Source: Clitopilus passeckerianus (lineage: Eukaryota; Basidiomycota; Agaricomycetes; Agaricales; Entolomataceae). Taken from it: a stretch of 64,000 nucleotides of DNA. Below, in pieces: positions 1 to 11,500 of this stretch. The notes beneath the pieces are model-generated. The model worked only from the letters and a program-made list of their open reading frames with translations. It did no database searches and was not told where the DNA came from. Made by a program: the position numbers and the translations under genes. Position 1 is the stretch's first letter. Every line of letters starts with the position of its first letter. Location of the stretch: NCBI GenBank assembly GCA_944990035.1, contig CALYLX010000035.1:62001-126000 (forward strand), given 5' to 3'.

Positions 1-68
1 CATTTTTTATTACAAGGATATAACACAGAAACACTTTTACAGGAAAGGCTCAGGGTATGATTGATAAT

Positions 69-2290
69 TTAGTTGCTGGGTGCCTTCTTCTTGCCCAACA
101 GGACCTCCATGGTCTGGAATGCAGCAACAGGTGAGAATTGAGGAACCCTAGGTGTATTCTGATTAGCTGGGCCTTGGGTATCAGGGTATCGAAGAAGCTT
201 ACATGTGTCCAGAAAGAGCAACCTCAAAGTAGGTAAGACCACGCTCAGTATGGGCAGTTCCAAGAGCACCAACACCGTCGACGACGAAGGAGTCATCACG
301 AATGGGAGTCTGGAATCCTTGGTGACCATTCCATGTCATGCTAATCAAGTATCAGGAAATGAAACAAGGCGGTAGGGTGGAACAAACTTACTTCTGCAGA
401 ACGATCCTGGTTCCATCAGAAATCAAGATATAGTCAGCAGTTCCATGAACGATGACGGTCCTCTTGTTCTTCTCAATGACGCCGGGGAGGACGCTGAGTG
501 CGGGAGGCAAGCTCTTGTCGCCCTTGGGGAAGACATCGACCTCAGAGCATTCAGTCCACTTGTAGTTCTCTGGGGCGTGAACGGCCTTCTTGACGTCGTC
601 ACGGTCGAAGTAGAGAGGGGAGGTTTGTTCTTGGGGGAAGGAGCCACTATATCATCACACTAATGTCAGGAACCTGCAACCGAAGGATTTATGGATGAAA
701 ATGAACGTACGGGAATCCGAGCACATCCCAGAGAATAGGATAAGTATCGAAGATCCTGTAAACGTTGAAGGCAGGGTTGACGGCAAGAGCAGCCTCGAAG
801 ATAATATCCCAAGCATCGCAGCCCTTATCGAACTCGGTGCTCTTTCCAGGAAGAGGGAAGGGTCCCTTCTTGGGAGGGAAAGTGACGTGTTTCTTGTAGT
901 AGCCTTCATATCCGCACTTCTTGTTGAGAGCGTCGAGTTGGGCACGGAAGGTTTGGCTGCCAGGGATTTGGATCAGTTCTGAGTGGGGACACGTGAAGGG
1001 CAGGGACGTACTTGAAAGCGAAGACATTCTCGTATTTGCGAACGAAATCCACTGCAGGGATTTGCTCTTGTACGACGTCCCAGGAGAGCGAAGGGTCAGC
1101 GATCCAGATACCCTGGAGGTCAAGGTCGAGCTTCTTGGGATGGGAGTAGATGTAATCGGCGATATCTGCATCAAGCAAACGTTAGGGGCGAGACTTGTGG
1201 GCGGCAAATGGGAAGAACTGACAAGGGATGTAGGTTCCGGCGTACTGAAGCGCGAGGTGAAGAATGAGATTCGCGGAAAATGATACAATTGAGGTGATAG
1301 ACGCACACTTTCACCACTGAGGTAGAACTTCTTCCCCTTGAGTTCGCCAAATACCTCCAAGAACTGCTGGAAGAAACCAACCAACTGCTCAGCAAGGTCC
1401 ACCTCGTCCTAAAACGCGCTCAATTAGTCACTTGTGCCCTGAGTCCACTGAAGCAACCAACCTTAAGATTCGGTGTTCCCTGCGAGTATCCAGTACCAAC
1501 AGGCTGCTCAACCCAAAGGACACTGGACAAGTTAGTCCAGCTCCATTCGTTAACTGTCGGCTTCGCCTGTCCCCAGCTCCACGAGAAGGGGCCGTTCTCT
1601 TGCAAGAGACCCTCGAGTGAGGAACATCCAGGGCCACCGTTCGTCCTGAAGATCAAGGAGTTAAGTTAGCAAACGGGGTCAAATGACGAGATTTATTTAA
1701 GGATGATGTGGACGAGATCGCGTGCGACGCGGTGGGAGAATGGACTGAGGTAGGGAGGGATGTAGGACTGACCAGAAGATTAGATCATCCACGCTTCCTT
1801 CGGGGCCAGGAGGGAAGAACCAGAAGAAGAGCTATAAAGCAAAAACGCGTTGTTGAGCAATACGCTCAAAAGGAAGAGGAAGAGGAACAATCACTTTTCT
1901 GGTCTCGTTCGGGTCCGAACTAATGGGCAGCAACCCAGACCAACTGGGCCCAATATCAAAGTCAACTTCCGGAATTGAAGCTCCATCGACGTAGAACTCT
2001 GGACCACGACAAACAGACACGAACGCTCAATCAGCACCGTGCTCCAACTCGGAGAAATATCGCGGCATGACCACGCAGCGTTGCTCACCGGATGCCTTAG
2101 GGTTCGAGAACGTGATGTTCTTGGGTGCTGCAGCGACATCGCGTCGACCAAGTTGCTTATGCCAGCTTCTGGCAGCGTTCACTTGTCGTTTGTGGATATC
2201 TGCCTGGCGGAGCTGGCGTGCATCGACACCGCCGGTGAAGAATGTAGCTGCAGTCGCGATGACCGGCAACCAAGTTTTGAATCCCACCAT
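69..2290 (-). CDS. Secreted serine carboxypeptidase, peptidase family S10 (paralogue A)
   Basis: A multi-exon gene that removes C-terminal residues from peptides in the vacuole or outside the cell. It begins with a signal peptide ([18 protein letters not shown]) and a propeptide. The family motif [10 protein letters not shown] lies near 1630 and the nucleophile motif GESYAGTY is formed across an intron at about 1240-1320. The catalytic Asp is in VHGTADYIL near 450, and the catalytic His is in LSGHMVPQFSP near 150-200. The protein ends APSN. The triad is complete, so I call it active. It is a close paralogue of the plus-strand gene at 7250-9507, with the same intron pattern. The ATG at 2290 gives the only sensible signal peptide. 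Exact internal exon limits were not all fixed. Confidence 0.93.
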
Positions 2291-3201
2291 CGTAAATCAC
2301 GGTGTATTCGTAGGAGGGGAAAGACCACTTGTCACCCTACCGAAAAGAGGAAGGGAATGAGAAGAGGAAGTGCGAAGAAGGGTACGAAGCTAACACTTAA
2401 CGTACGTTATTTATGCTATTCTTCCCGCCGGGTACCGATGAGAACATCCAGACTCTCAATGACATTCACGGGCAGCACGGAGCGCAGCGCCCTCCCCAAA
2501 AGAAGCCATTGAATGTCATTATCTCGCCGGTCCATATGCTTGTCAAGGGACGATGTCTACCGACAGGTGGACAGAGGTGGGCCGGGTGTCGGTTGTGTGA
2601 GCAGATGGAGATACCGGCTGATATCAATGTCATCCACCACATGAACCAGAGGTGGCGAATCAGAATTTGACTATGATCTGCGAGTTCATAGGACTTGTTG
2701 AAATGGTCATGAGTTGGCGGAAAGAATGTTCTATGGGCGCGGCATCACTCACTTCCTTCGGCGAGGTGCACTTTGATCAGAAATTTTGTGGCAGGATGAA
2801 AGCTTTAGTTGCGCTTTGTTGGAGTTGCGCCTTTTCAGCTTCTTTGCTCGTCAGTGCTCACACCAATGGAGCACGTCGTGAGCATTGGACACCTTATCTT
2901 TGGAATGATGGTGGTTGCGGTGCGACCCAGGAACCTGGCAAGGATCATGCTATCGTCGGTCTGTGCAGTGATGAGCCGACCGAATTGGACGGACCTGCCG
3001 ACTCACATGCCAATGCAACAAATTCGCATTTAATGGACAGGAGAATATGAGCTCTTGTGAAAGAAATATCTAGTCACAACATCGTAGATTATATTTTTGG
3101 GTAGGTACGAAAAAAGTACAACAAATGAAAATGAATAAAATAATCACAACACTAGGCTGTCAGGAATGTATACGCCATCGAACGAAACAATGAGTCTACT
3201 T
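2291..3201. other. Gene-free stretch between carboxypeptidase A and the RRM gene
   Basis: No convincing gene was found on either strand; the open frames have no recognisable domain and no matching splice sites. It should hold the promoter of the carboxypeptidase (right-to-left) and the 3' end of the Hrp1-like gene. An AT-rich segment near 3080-3150 resembles a 3' UTR end. Confidence 0.5.
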
Positions 3202-5361
3202 TTAACGAGCATAAGGGTGGAAGCCATGTTGACCTCTCTGGTTCGTCCTCTGCGGACCAACACTCTGCGGCCCTCCAGGAGGTCCACCACTCGTCGCCCT
3301 CGGTCCCCTAGGGATATTCCCTCCCATCCCTCCTTGTGCACCTCTCCCCATTCCACCACCCTGTGCACCCATCCCGCCACCCATCCCAGCACCACCCATC
3401 CCAGCACCACCCATACCACCCATCATACCCCTCCCCATCCCAGCCCCAGGGAACCCACCCGCACCGCCCATACCACCCATGCCACCCATCCCTCCCATCA
3501 TACCACCACCCATCATCCCCTGATTCATCCCCCCACTCGCCATCTGGAACATCCTAGTATACAGCGCTGCGAGCGCCTGAGGATCGAACGGTGCACCTCC
3601 CGCACCGGCAGCTGCAGCACCTGGTCCGCCGACGTTCGCTCCTGCGAAGTTGGCAGTGACGGCGGCTTGGGCATTTTGGTTGTTGAATCTGGCGGTTCCT
3701 CCGCCGGCTTGTCCGCCTGCTTGGGCGGTTCCGTCTTCGTTGAAGTTGTCGCGCTGGTAGCGTGGTTGGGCGAGTTTGACGTCAATCTGTCCAGAGGAAC
3801 ATGAGTTAGTTTCCTTAATCTCCTAGACCTAGAGTAGCGAGGATAGGGTACTTACGAGTTTCCCATCAATCTCCAACTTCCCGAATCCCAGGAAAGGCTG
3901 CACGTCCGTATCCTCAAACGAAACGAACCCAAAGCCCTTACTCCTCCCGGTCTCCCGGTCCAACATGACCGTCGAGTCGATGACTTTACCAAACTGCGAG
4001 AAGTACTCCCGCATTGACTCCGAGGTGACACTGCCTGGCAGACCACCAATGAAGAGCTTTGTGGCGCGTTGGTGTTCTTGACGAGGAATGGCGCGTTTCG
4101 GGTCGATCTATTTCAAAGGTAAACCAACTATTCACATAGAGGATATATGTACTTACGATCTTCCCATCCAAGAAATGCTCCCTAACCATAACCGCATTCA
4201 CGCTTGCTGGATCTTCAAAGGTCAGGAAAGCAAAACACCTCGACCTCCCAGCGGCATCTCGCATAATTGTGCACGCATCCACTTTGCCGAATTGTTCAAA
4301 GTATTCTCTTAGTCCATCTAAAAACACATCCAGTAAATACGAGTTCAAAGTCGTGTATACAGGAGGGAAATATTTACCATCCGTCGTATCCCAATTCAAC
4401 CCTCCAATAAACATCTTGCTGTAAATTCCAAAGACGTATCCACATCAGAGGCGGGGTGCGAGTACGACGATTTCGAATTCAAGGAGAGTCAACAGGGTAG
4501 GAGGACATATGCAAAAAGCAAATTAGCATTAGTACCATTAAGCTAGGACAAACCAGTAAAACAAGAAAAAGGAAGGGGGCCGCTACTGCGGTGTTTAGCC
4601 TAGCCTAGCCTAGTCGTCTAGTCGTAGAAGCAGAGCTAGCTAGCTTATCGCTTAGTTGGCCCCTCTAGGGGCCTAGGTCTAGACACTCTCTCGATTGCGA
4701 CTGACTACGCCGTATGAGGAACTATGATTTCCAGGTTATAGCTTCTTCATGATATGCATCAATGCAATGTATCCGCTAGATAGAGCCATTCCCGTGCCAC
4801 GTTCATCGCATATCGCATCGCAGTAGCCGCCACGCCTAGGGAAAGAAATGGTTCAACACGGACAAAAGGAAGAAGACCTACCCTTCGTCTTTCATCTCGC
4901 TTGGCCTGACGCTTCTCTCGTTGACGGGGATGTTGGAGTATCCGCCAGCACCGGAGTAGTCGTCCCCTGGCTGCTCGTATGTCGGGATTGACTGTGGTTG
5001 CGACTGGGTGTATGTCGGAATTGATGACGGTTGTTGCTGGGTATAGCTCTGGATAGGTTGAGCTGCAGGTGTTGGTGTCGCAGCCTTCATGGTGCCAGTC
5101 GAAGAGGAGTCGTCAAATGAAGGTATTGGTGCCGGCTTTGACTCTGCAGCCGCAGTGGTTGCTGAAGTCGTTGTGTTTGAAGCAGCCGGCGTGGAGTTGG
5201 CCTCAGCAGTATCCTTGGTGTCGTCTTCAGCAGAAGGGTCGTGGAAGTCTCCACCGTCATCGTTTCCGTAAAGGTCTACAGCCGAAAATTAGCACGCCTT
5301 TCCTTTCATGTAAATCTCCAAAAAGCTCACCGCCATAAAGGTCAGCGTCGAGGTCAGACAT
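3202..5361 (-). CDS. Hrp1/Nab4-like RNA-binding protein with two RRMs and a Gly/Met-rich tail
   Basis: Predicted hnRNP-type protein of 487 aa, likely acting in mRNA 3'-end formation and export. My exons, in transcript order, are 5331-5361, 4882-5275, 4378-4418, 4157-4317, 3856-4107 and 3202-3786, and they sum to whole codons. The acidic start MSDLDADLYG and a Gln/Pro/Thr-rich segment are followed by RRM1 (RNP2 MFIGGLNW, RNP1 RCFAFLTF) and RRM2 (RNP2 KLFIGGLP, RNP1 KGFGFVSF). The tail is a long GGM repeat ending HGFHPYAR. This order matches yeast Hrp1 and the animal Musashi/hnRNP A/B group; Hrp1 is the best fungal match. The intron before RRM1 (4419-4881) is about 463 bases, roughly eight times longer than its neighbours. 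Confidence 0.88.
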
Positions 5362-5760
5362 ATTGTTATTCTAGCTTGTTTTCTTGCTGTTCTTGCTGGT
5401 CTTCAACCTTGTCCTCTGCGTCGAGATGAGAGTGTGAGAGAGAGCCTTGTCCGCGTCGTTTTGTCGTCGCCCACGAGTCACGGCACGGCACCACAAATCA
5501 TGACAAACCCTTTTTGCTTAAGTAAGCGGAATCGGATACCGGAGCTCCGAATTTTTCAGGTTTGATCGATTTTTGATCTCGGGAAGGGAGATCCGACTCC
5601 GAGTGTGGAGGGATTCGCAATTGGGTACGGCGTCGACTCGGAACGATGAGGCGGGTATAATACGAGAACGGACTTGGATTTGGAAGGAGTCAAAGTTTAG
5701 ACTGGTGAGTCATGCCCCGAAGTTTGCAGAGTTCGTTGGTGTTGACGACGACGAGCAGGC

Positions 5761-6639
5761 ATGTCGATTGGAACGAAGGGAGAGATTATTACGATTGGGA
5801 TTTTGGGTACGTCTATTGTGGGTTAGTATGGGGAACGTTCAATATCAGTGCTAACGAGCTTATCTACCAGCCTTACAGGGCGCCTTTGCAGAGCATCAGG
5901 CTATGCTCAAGAAGGTTGTTCTCAAGAACAAGAAGATCTTGACCATACTTGTAAAGACGGTCGAAGATCTGGACAGATGCGATGCATTGGTCATCCCTGG
6001 TGGAGGTACGTTTCTGCTCCCTCTTATCGCACTCTTCCTCCATAACTAACCAGCAACTAGAATCGACGACAATTGCCCTCCTTGCACGAGTCTCCGGCCT
6101 CCTGCAGCCCCTGCGCGATTTCATCCACATCAAGCGCAAACCCGTCTGGGGTACCTGTGCCGGTGCCATCCTCCTCTCTGAGGCCGTAGAGAACGTAAAG
6201 AAAGGCGGTCAGGAGGTACTAGGAGGTATCGAGATAACAATCGCTCGAAACGGATGGGGTTCCCAAGTCGAGTCGTTTGAGATTGATTTGGAGACTACAG
6301 GTTTGGAGGAGCCGGAGAGAGGGTTTACAGCGATGTTTATTAGGGCTCCAGTAAGTCTTTCATCTGCACCCTGATTGCGATTATAACCTCTGACACTCTT
6401 GACAGGTTGTCCTCGCGATGAAACCCTCACCCTCCCCACCTATCGAAGTCATAGCCCGTCTCCCTCCACACCTCCTCCCACCTTCATTACAATCCCTAGA
6501 TCCGAACGACCCAAAGACAGTAGTAGCTCTGCGCCAGGGCAGCCTGTTCTTGACTACATTCCATCCCGAGTTGACACCTGATAACCGATTCCATGACTAC
6601 TTTGTCAAGGAGTGTGTGGTACCGGCGATTACGCTATGA
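5761..6639 (+). CDS. SNO1: Pyridoxal 5'-phosphate synthase glutaminase subunit (SNO/Pdx2/PdxT family)
   Basis: It releases ammonia from glutamine for the SNZ/Pdx1 synthase subunit, which makes vitamin B6. Exons 5761-5806, 5871-6005, 6061-6350 and 6406-6639 give 234 aa, close to the usual length. The start [21 protein letters not shown] holds the family signature LALQGAF, completed across the first intron. The substrate-binding motif VIPGGEST is split by the second intron. The nucleophile Cys is in WGTCAGAI and the His/Glu pair in FHPELT, so the glutaminase triad is complete. An ATG-rich open stretch upstream (5573-5760) is probably 5' leader. The gene is divergent from the Hrp1-like gene, with a 400-base shared promoter region. 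Confidence 0.95.
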
Positions 6640-7249
6640 GTACCATGTGCTGCTGTCTACTGCTGTAGAGGGAAGATGAGGGAGCAGGGATTGGTTGATC
6701 TTCGTCGCTTCTGGTTTCTGGAATTGTATGTATTGATATGTATCGCATAGATAGAGCTGTCGTTTAGAAATAGACTATGTATACCATGATCTAACCGTCG
6801 CTTGTGTGATACCTCAAAGCACGCAACATTCGACTCATTTCACAACTTTCGCCCTTTCCCCTCCGACAACGACATCTTTTCAACGGACCACATGCCTCAG
6901 AAGCAACCTCCGCAGCGCCCTCCCTGCCAGTTCAGCCCGCCATCTGCCTGACCAAGTCTTCGAATTCAATGATCGTCCACACAAAATCTAAAAATAGCCC
7001 TCTCCCTTGTACCGTGACCCGTCGATCATGCGGGCGGATGTATTAGCTCTTTATTTCCTTCCACCAACATATTCCTTTACCGCGCCCTCCTTCCTCTCAT
7101 GTGGTCTCTAATTCTTAAAATATCTAATCCTCCACGTCGACATGGTATATAACTGCTGCGGGAGCTTCTGGATAGCGACTTGAACCTCCTTGAACCCTCC
7201 CTTGGCTGGACTCATCTCTGGGGCACTGATAGCTTCATCTGGGATTACG
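6640..7249. other. Intergenic region between SNO and carboxypeptidase B
   Basis: No gene was seen. The stretch should contain the SNO 3' UTR and the carboxypeptidase B promoter. The final 200 bases are pyrimidine-rich, as is common before fungal start codons. Confidence 0.5.
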
Positions 7250-9507
7250 ATGTTCTCCCGTCTACTAGTTCCTCTCCTTGCCACAGCTGGAGCGCTGCTC
7301 GCTACGACAGACGCGAAACAGCTAAGGAAATCAGAGATACATGCTAAACAAGTCCAAGCTGCTAAAGCTTGGCACAAGAACGGCCCATTGTCACAGAAGA
7401 GGGATGTGACGGCTACTGCTGCGAAGGTCCAGAACATCACTTTCTCGAATCCAAAAGCTAGTCGTGAGTACCTACTATCGTCTCTGTACCATGCCCCGTT
7501 TCGATGAGGTGGGTTGAACCCACCGATGGAGAACGAACATTCGATCCTCGGTCGATGGTGGAGTCCACTTTCTCCGCTATTCCTCCGTCTACGAACGTGT
7601 CCCTCTCAACTGACCACCTCCTTCCCCTTTTCTTCCTGCCTCTTCCCCAGAATTCTACGTAGACGGCACAACCCTCCCCGACGTCTCCTTCGACATCGGA
7701 CCCTCCTGGTCCGGGCTCCTCCCCATCAGCTCCGCCGCGAACGAAACCCGCCACCTCTTCTTCTGGTTCTTCCCTCCCGGCCCCGAAGGCTCCTTGGACG
7801 ATCTGATATTCTGGACAAATGGAGGTCCTGGGTGCTCGTCATTGGAGGGGTTACTGCAGGAGAATGGGCCGTTCCAGTGGGGGGTGGGACAGGCGAAGCC
7901 GGTGGTGAATGAGTGGAGTTGGACGAATTTGAGTAGTGTGCTCTATGTTGAGCAGCCGGTTGGGACGGGATTCTCGCAGGGGGTGCCGAATATTAAGGTA
8001 TGTTGTTACTGTTGGGTTGATGATTGGGGAGATTTGGAACTGAGTGGTCGAATAGGGCGAGGAGGATTTGGCAGCGCAGTTGTTTGGGTTCTTCCAGCAG
8101 TTCTTGGAGGTGTTCTCCGAGTTGAAAGGAAAGAAGTTCTGGCTAAGCGGAGAGAGCGTAAGTTCATCCTGTCGTGAACTATAATCCCAGTGTTAATTAT
8201 TCAAACAGTATGCTGGAACATACGTTCCATGTAAGATCTATCATTTCTACGATATGACAAGTGCGAACTGATGTTCAACTCGATCAGATATCGCGGACTA
8301 CGTTTACGCCCACCAAAAAGACCTCGCACTCCAACTTCAAGGCATCTGGATTGCCGATCGTGAGTCGTCACCCTCTCTCTCCAATTCCCAACTCTTATCC
8401 CTACACTCTCAACCACAGCCTCCCTCTCCTGGGACGTCGTCCAAGAACAAATCCCCGCTGTCGACTTCGTCCGAAAGTACAAAAACGTCTTCGCCTTCAA
8501 CGACACCTTCACCGCCCAACTCGATGCCCTCAACAAGAAATGTAACTACGAAGGCTACTACGACAAATACGTCACCTTCCCTCCACCAAAAGCTCCTTTC
8601 CCTCTTCCCGGCAAGAGCGTGGAGGCGGATAAGGGTTGTGATGTGTGGGATATAATCTTCGAAGCTGCGTTGTTGGTCAACCCGGCGTTCAATATCTATA
8701 GGATTTTCGATACCTATCCGGTTTTGTGGGACGTGCTTGGGTTCCCGTGAGTTTTTGGTCATCTCTTAACTTTTCCTGGTTCGTGTTGGGCTAAGTTGGC
8801 GTTGTAGTGGATCCTTCGAGCAAGAACAGTCCCCGATTTACTTCGACCGTCCTGAGGTTAAGAAGGCTATTCACGCTCCGGAGAACGTTACTTGGACTGA
8901 ATGTTCTGAGATTAACGTGTTCCCGAGAGGAGATCAAAGCTTGCCTAGTGCTTTGAGTGTTCTTCCTGATGTTATCGAGAAGAGCAATCGAACAGTCATC
9001 ATTCATGGATTGGCAGATTTCATCCTAATTGCGGAGGGGTGAGTTTTCCTTGCTCTGCTTTCTTTGGAAACCTGAGCTCATCGGGTTGGCTAGAACGAGG
9101 ATTGTATTACAAAAGTGAGCCTATACGATTCATATCCGTATGAATATGCTTTATTGACCATTGATGCACGTACTCAGCATGACATGGGCCGGCAAGCAAG
9201 GCTTCCAGACTCCCATCAAGAACGATAGTTTCCTCGTCGACGGTGTCGGTGCTCTGGGGACTTCCCATACGGAGAGAGGGTTGACCTATCTCGAGGTCGA
9301 GCTTAGCGGGCATATGTATGTCTTTCCTATTTTCGTCCAGATTCAGAACGAATGCTCAATGCTGAATGATGCGTATATAGGGTACCGCAGTTTTCTCCAT
9401 TGGTACGTTCCCGTTTAATCTTATGAGTTTAGACAGAGGCTGACCGGCGATGATAGGCTGCGTTCCAGAGTATGCAGTACCTCTTGGGCAAGAGGACGAC
9501 GCCTTGA
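7250..9507 (+). CDS. Secreted serine carboxypeptidase, peptidase family S10 (paralogue B)
   Basis: Eleven exons were placed: 7250-7463, 7651-7997, 8056-8157, 8209-8230, 8288-8359, 8419-8746, 8808-9038, 9094-9114, 9178-9315, 9381-9402 and 9457-9507. They sum to 515 aa, a normal S10 length. A signal peptide (MFSRLLVPLLATAGALLA) precedes a propeptide. [10 protein letters not shown] is followed by the nucleophile motif GESYAGTYVP, spread over three exons. The catalytic Asp lies in IHGLADFILI and the catalytic His in LSGHMVPQFSP. Three exons are only 21-22 bases long. The order of motifs and many residues match paralogue A on the opposite strand, so the two arose by duplication. Both look active; substrate preference cannot be read from the sequence. 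Confidence 0.95.
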
Positions 9508-9613
9508 GCAACCCGAAGTGAGTATAAGGATAGGGATGTAACATTAAATTAGCAGGTCTATATACAAGAAAATCTTTTACATATATACACCTCATACATT
9601 CCGATGCCATACC

Positions 9614-11109
9614 TCATAGCTCATCAACAGCCCTCCCTCCCTCTTCTTTCCGCCCTCTACAGCTATCGCTCTTAGTCTCCCTAAGCTCCTTCAACCACTC
9701 CCTCGCAAGCCGGTTAAACACGTCTGGAAACTCGAGGTGTGGCCAATGTGCGCCGTCCATTTCTTTCACGGTGAGGTTGGGAATGAAGTCGGCAGATTTG
9801 AGGAGGTGCGCAGCGTGTGTCCAGCTTGCAACGGGGTCCTGTAAGATGAAAGCTGAGTTTCGGAAAGGTAGGCACGTGAAGAGAGAAAGACAAACGTTTC
9901 GTGGATAGACTGCAAGCACATGCTGAGGAATCGTGTGGTTGCCTTGTTCGTTCGCGAGTTTCCAGCCCTCATGCCGATTTTCATGCATGTAGAATTGAAG
10001 ATCTATCACCATGCATCTTGAGTACGTCTCAGCAATTAACCGAGGGTGACTCACTGTAATCGAATCCCTGGATACTATACTGCTCCACAAAGTAATCCTC
10101 CTCCTCTGGTGTGAAGAACGGGATTGGGGAGATTTCGTCGAACTCTCGGTAGGCTTCCAGGAAATCTGTGGCGCTTTTGAGGTATGCATCCGGTGGAGGA
10201 CTTGACACGGTTCTCAGAGTCGCCCTAAGAGTCCTTCTGATATCCTTGTTGAGCTCTTGGATGGCGGTGTCGGTGAGGGAGTCAAAGTAGAGTTGGTATG
10301 TGAGTTTGGGGAGCATTGGGACTAGGTGCTTGATGGGTGTAAACGGACCGGCTGCAGGAATATACTTGACGAAGAAATAGATGAGTGAATGTTTGGGGTG
10401 GGAAGAAAGAAGGAAGGTCTTACGGGAACGACCAGTCCAACGACAGCGGTGATGAGGTCGGGTCTCATACGTGCTACTTCGTAGCAAAGCTGGGAGCCCC
10501 AGTCATGACTGCAAAGTCAAAAGGTGAGTTGTATATATCAATGGAATGGATGGAAGCCGTATGCGAACCCCATGCAAATAGCCTTATCCACCTTCGCATC
10601 TTCCAGTATACAAGCCAAATCTCCCACCAGGTCTCCCATCGTCCCCGAAGACTTGACATCGCCAGGGTGCGTAGAATTACCAAACCCTCGGTGGTCGGGG
10701 ACGAGCAGGCGGTGGTCATCCTGAATAACGTCAGCCAGCATGTCGATAGGAAGATTCTTGAGCCAACCTTGAATTCTTCAATTTGGTTCGACCAGCTACT
10801 CCATAAACTCGGCCAGCCATGCACCATCAGGATCGTATCCTTCTCTTTGGTAGGATTGGTGTTGACGTCAACGTAACCTTGGGAAGGCAGATTGTGTCAG
10901 TGTTGGTGCTTCGCGAAGCCATGGCTTCTCAAGACGACTCCGAACTCACGCAAATCTATATCCTTAGTTCTTCCTTCCTTCCTGTTAAGCGCCTTGCATC
11001 GTGCAGTGTGTTTTAGTTGCTCGTATTCGCGTGGGTTGAAGGCATCGCTTGTGGCTGCTAATGAGAAGAGCAACACGCTGATGGTGGCCAAGGATTTATT
11101 AAGGTGCAT
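9614..11109 (-). CDS. Epoxide-hydrolase-like alpha/beta hydrolase with a signal peptide
   Basis: The protein begins MHLNKSLATISVLLFSLAATSDA, a likely secretion signal. The first exon, 10950-11109, joins to a second starting at 10877. The oxyanion motif HGWP lies in MVHGWPSLWSSW. The nucleophile elbow GHDWG (Asp nucleophile, typical of epoxide hydrolases and dehalogenases) is completed across an intron near 10505-10570. A long cap region follows, and the catalytic His is in DGAHWPHLEF near the C-terminus. The protein ends RAVDEL. The likely reaction is epoxide hydrolysis, but other hydrolases share this fold. Most fungal epoxide hydrolases lack a signal peptide, so the secretion signal is notable. 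Intron limits in the C-terminal third are approximate. Confidence 0.85.
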
Positions 11110-11500
11110 TGTCTGCCGGGGACTGGGTTTCTCTGAGCAGGGCAAAAAGGAGGTTTGGGAAGGAGGATATCACATTGGCTGGTCCTGGTCTTAGACGGTA
11201 TTTATGACGACCTCTTGATTCGGTCATGGACTACCCTGGACTGGCTGGACCAGTTACAGATCAATCATTGAGGCAATTGATCAAATGGCGGTTCTCAGGG
11301 TGCATTTGATTCAACTCATCAGGGTCGTTTTGCTTCTTTCTATCGCTTTCGCGCCAGTCTGAAAGGCCTTGAAGCTAAAATCTAAAAGAAGAAAATACGT
11401 TGACGTGGTGAGCCAAGGTGGGCTATAGGAGGCACTGGCACTTAAGTATGGCTGTCACATGTAACGGGCTCGTTCAAGGGTCCTGCTACCACCACGACCA
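11110..11500. promoter_or_regulatory. Shared upstream region of the divergent hydrolase and Crinkler-kinase genes
   Basis: This 391-base stretch separates two divergently transcribed start codons and must hold both promoters. No clear TATA box or open frame stands out. Confidence 0.4.

Noticed and set aside
3166..3804. Plus-strand His/Thr/Pro-rich open frame
   Set aside because: It is the antisense of the Gly/Met-rich tail of the Hrp1-like protein.
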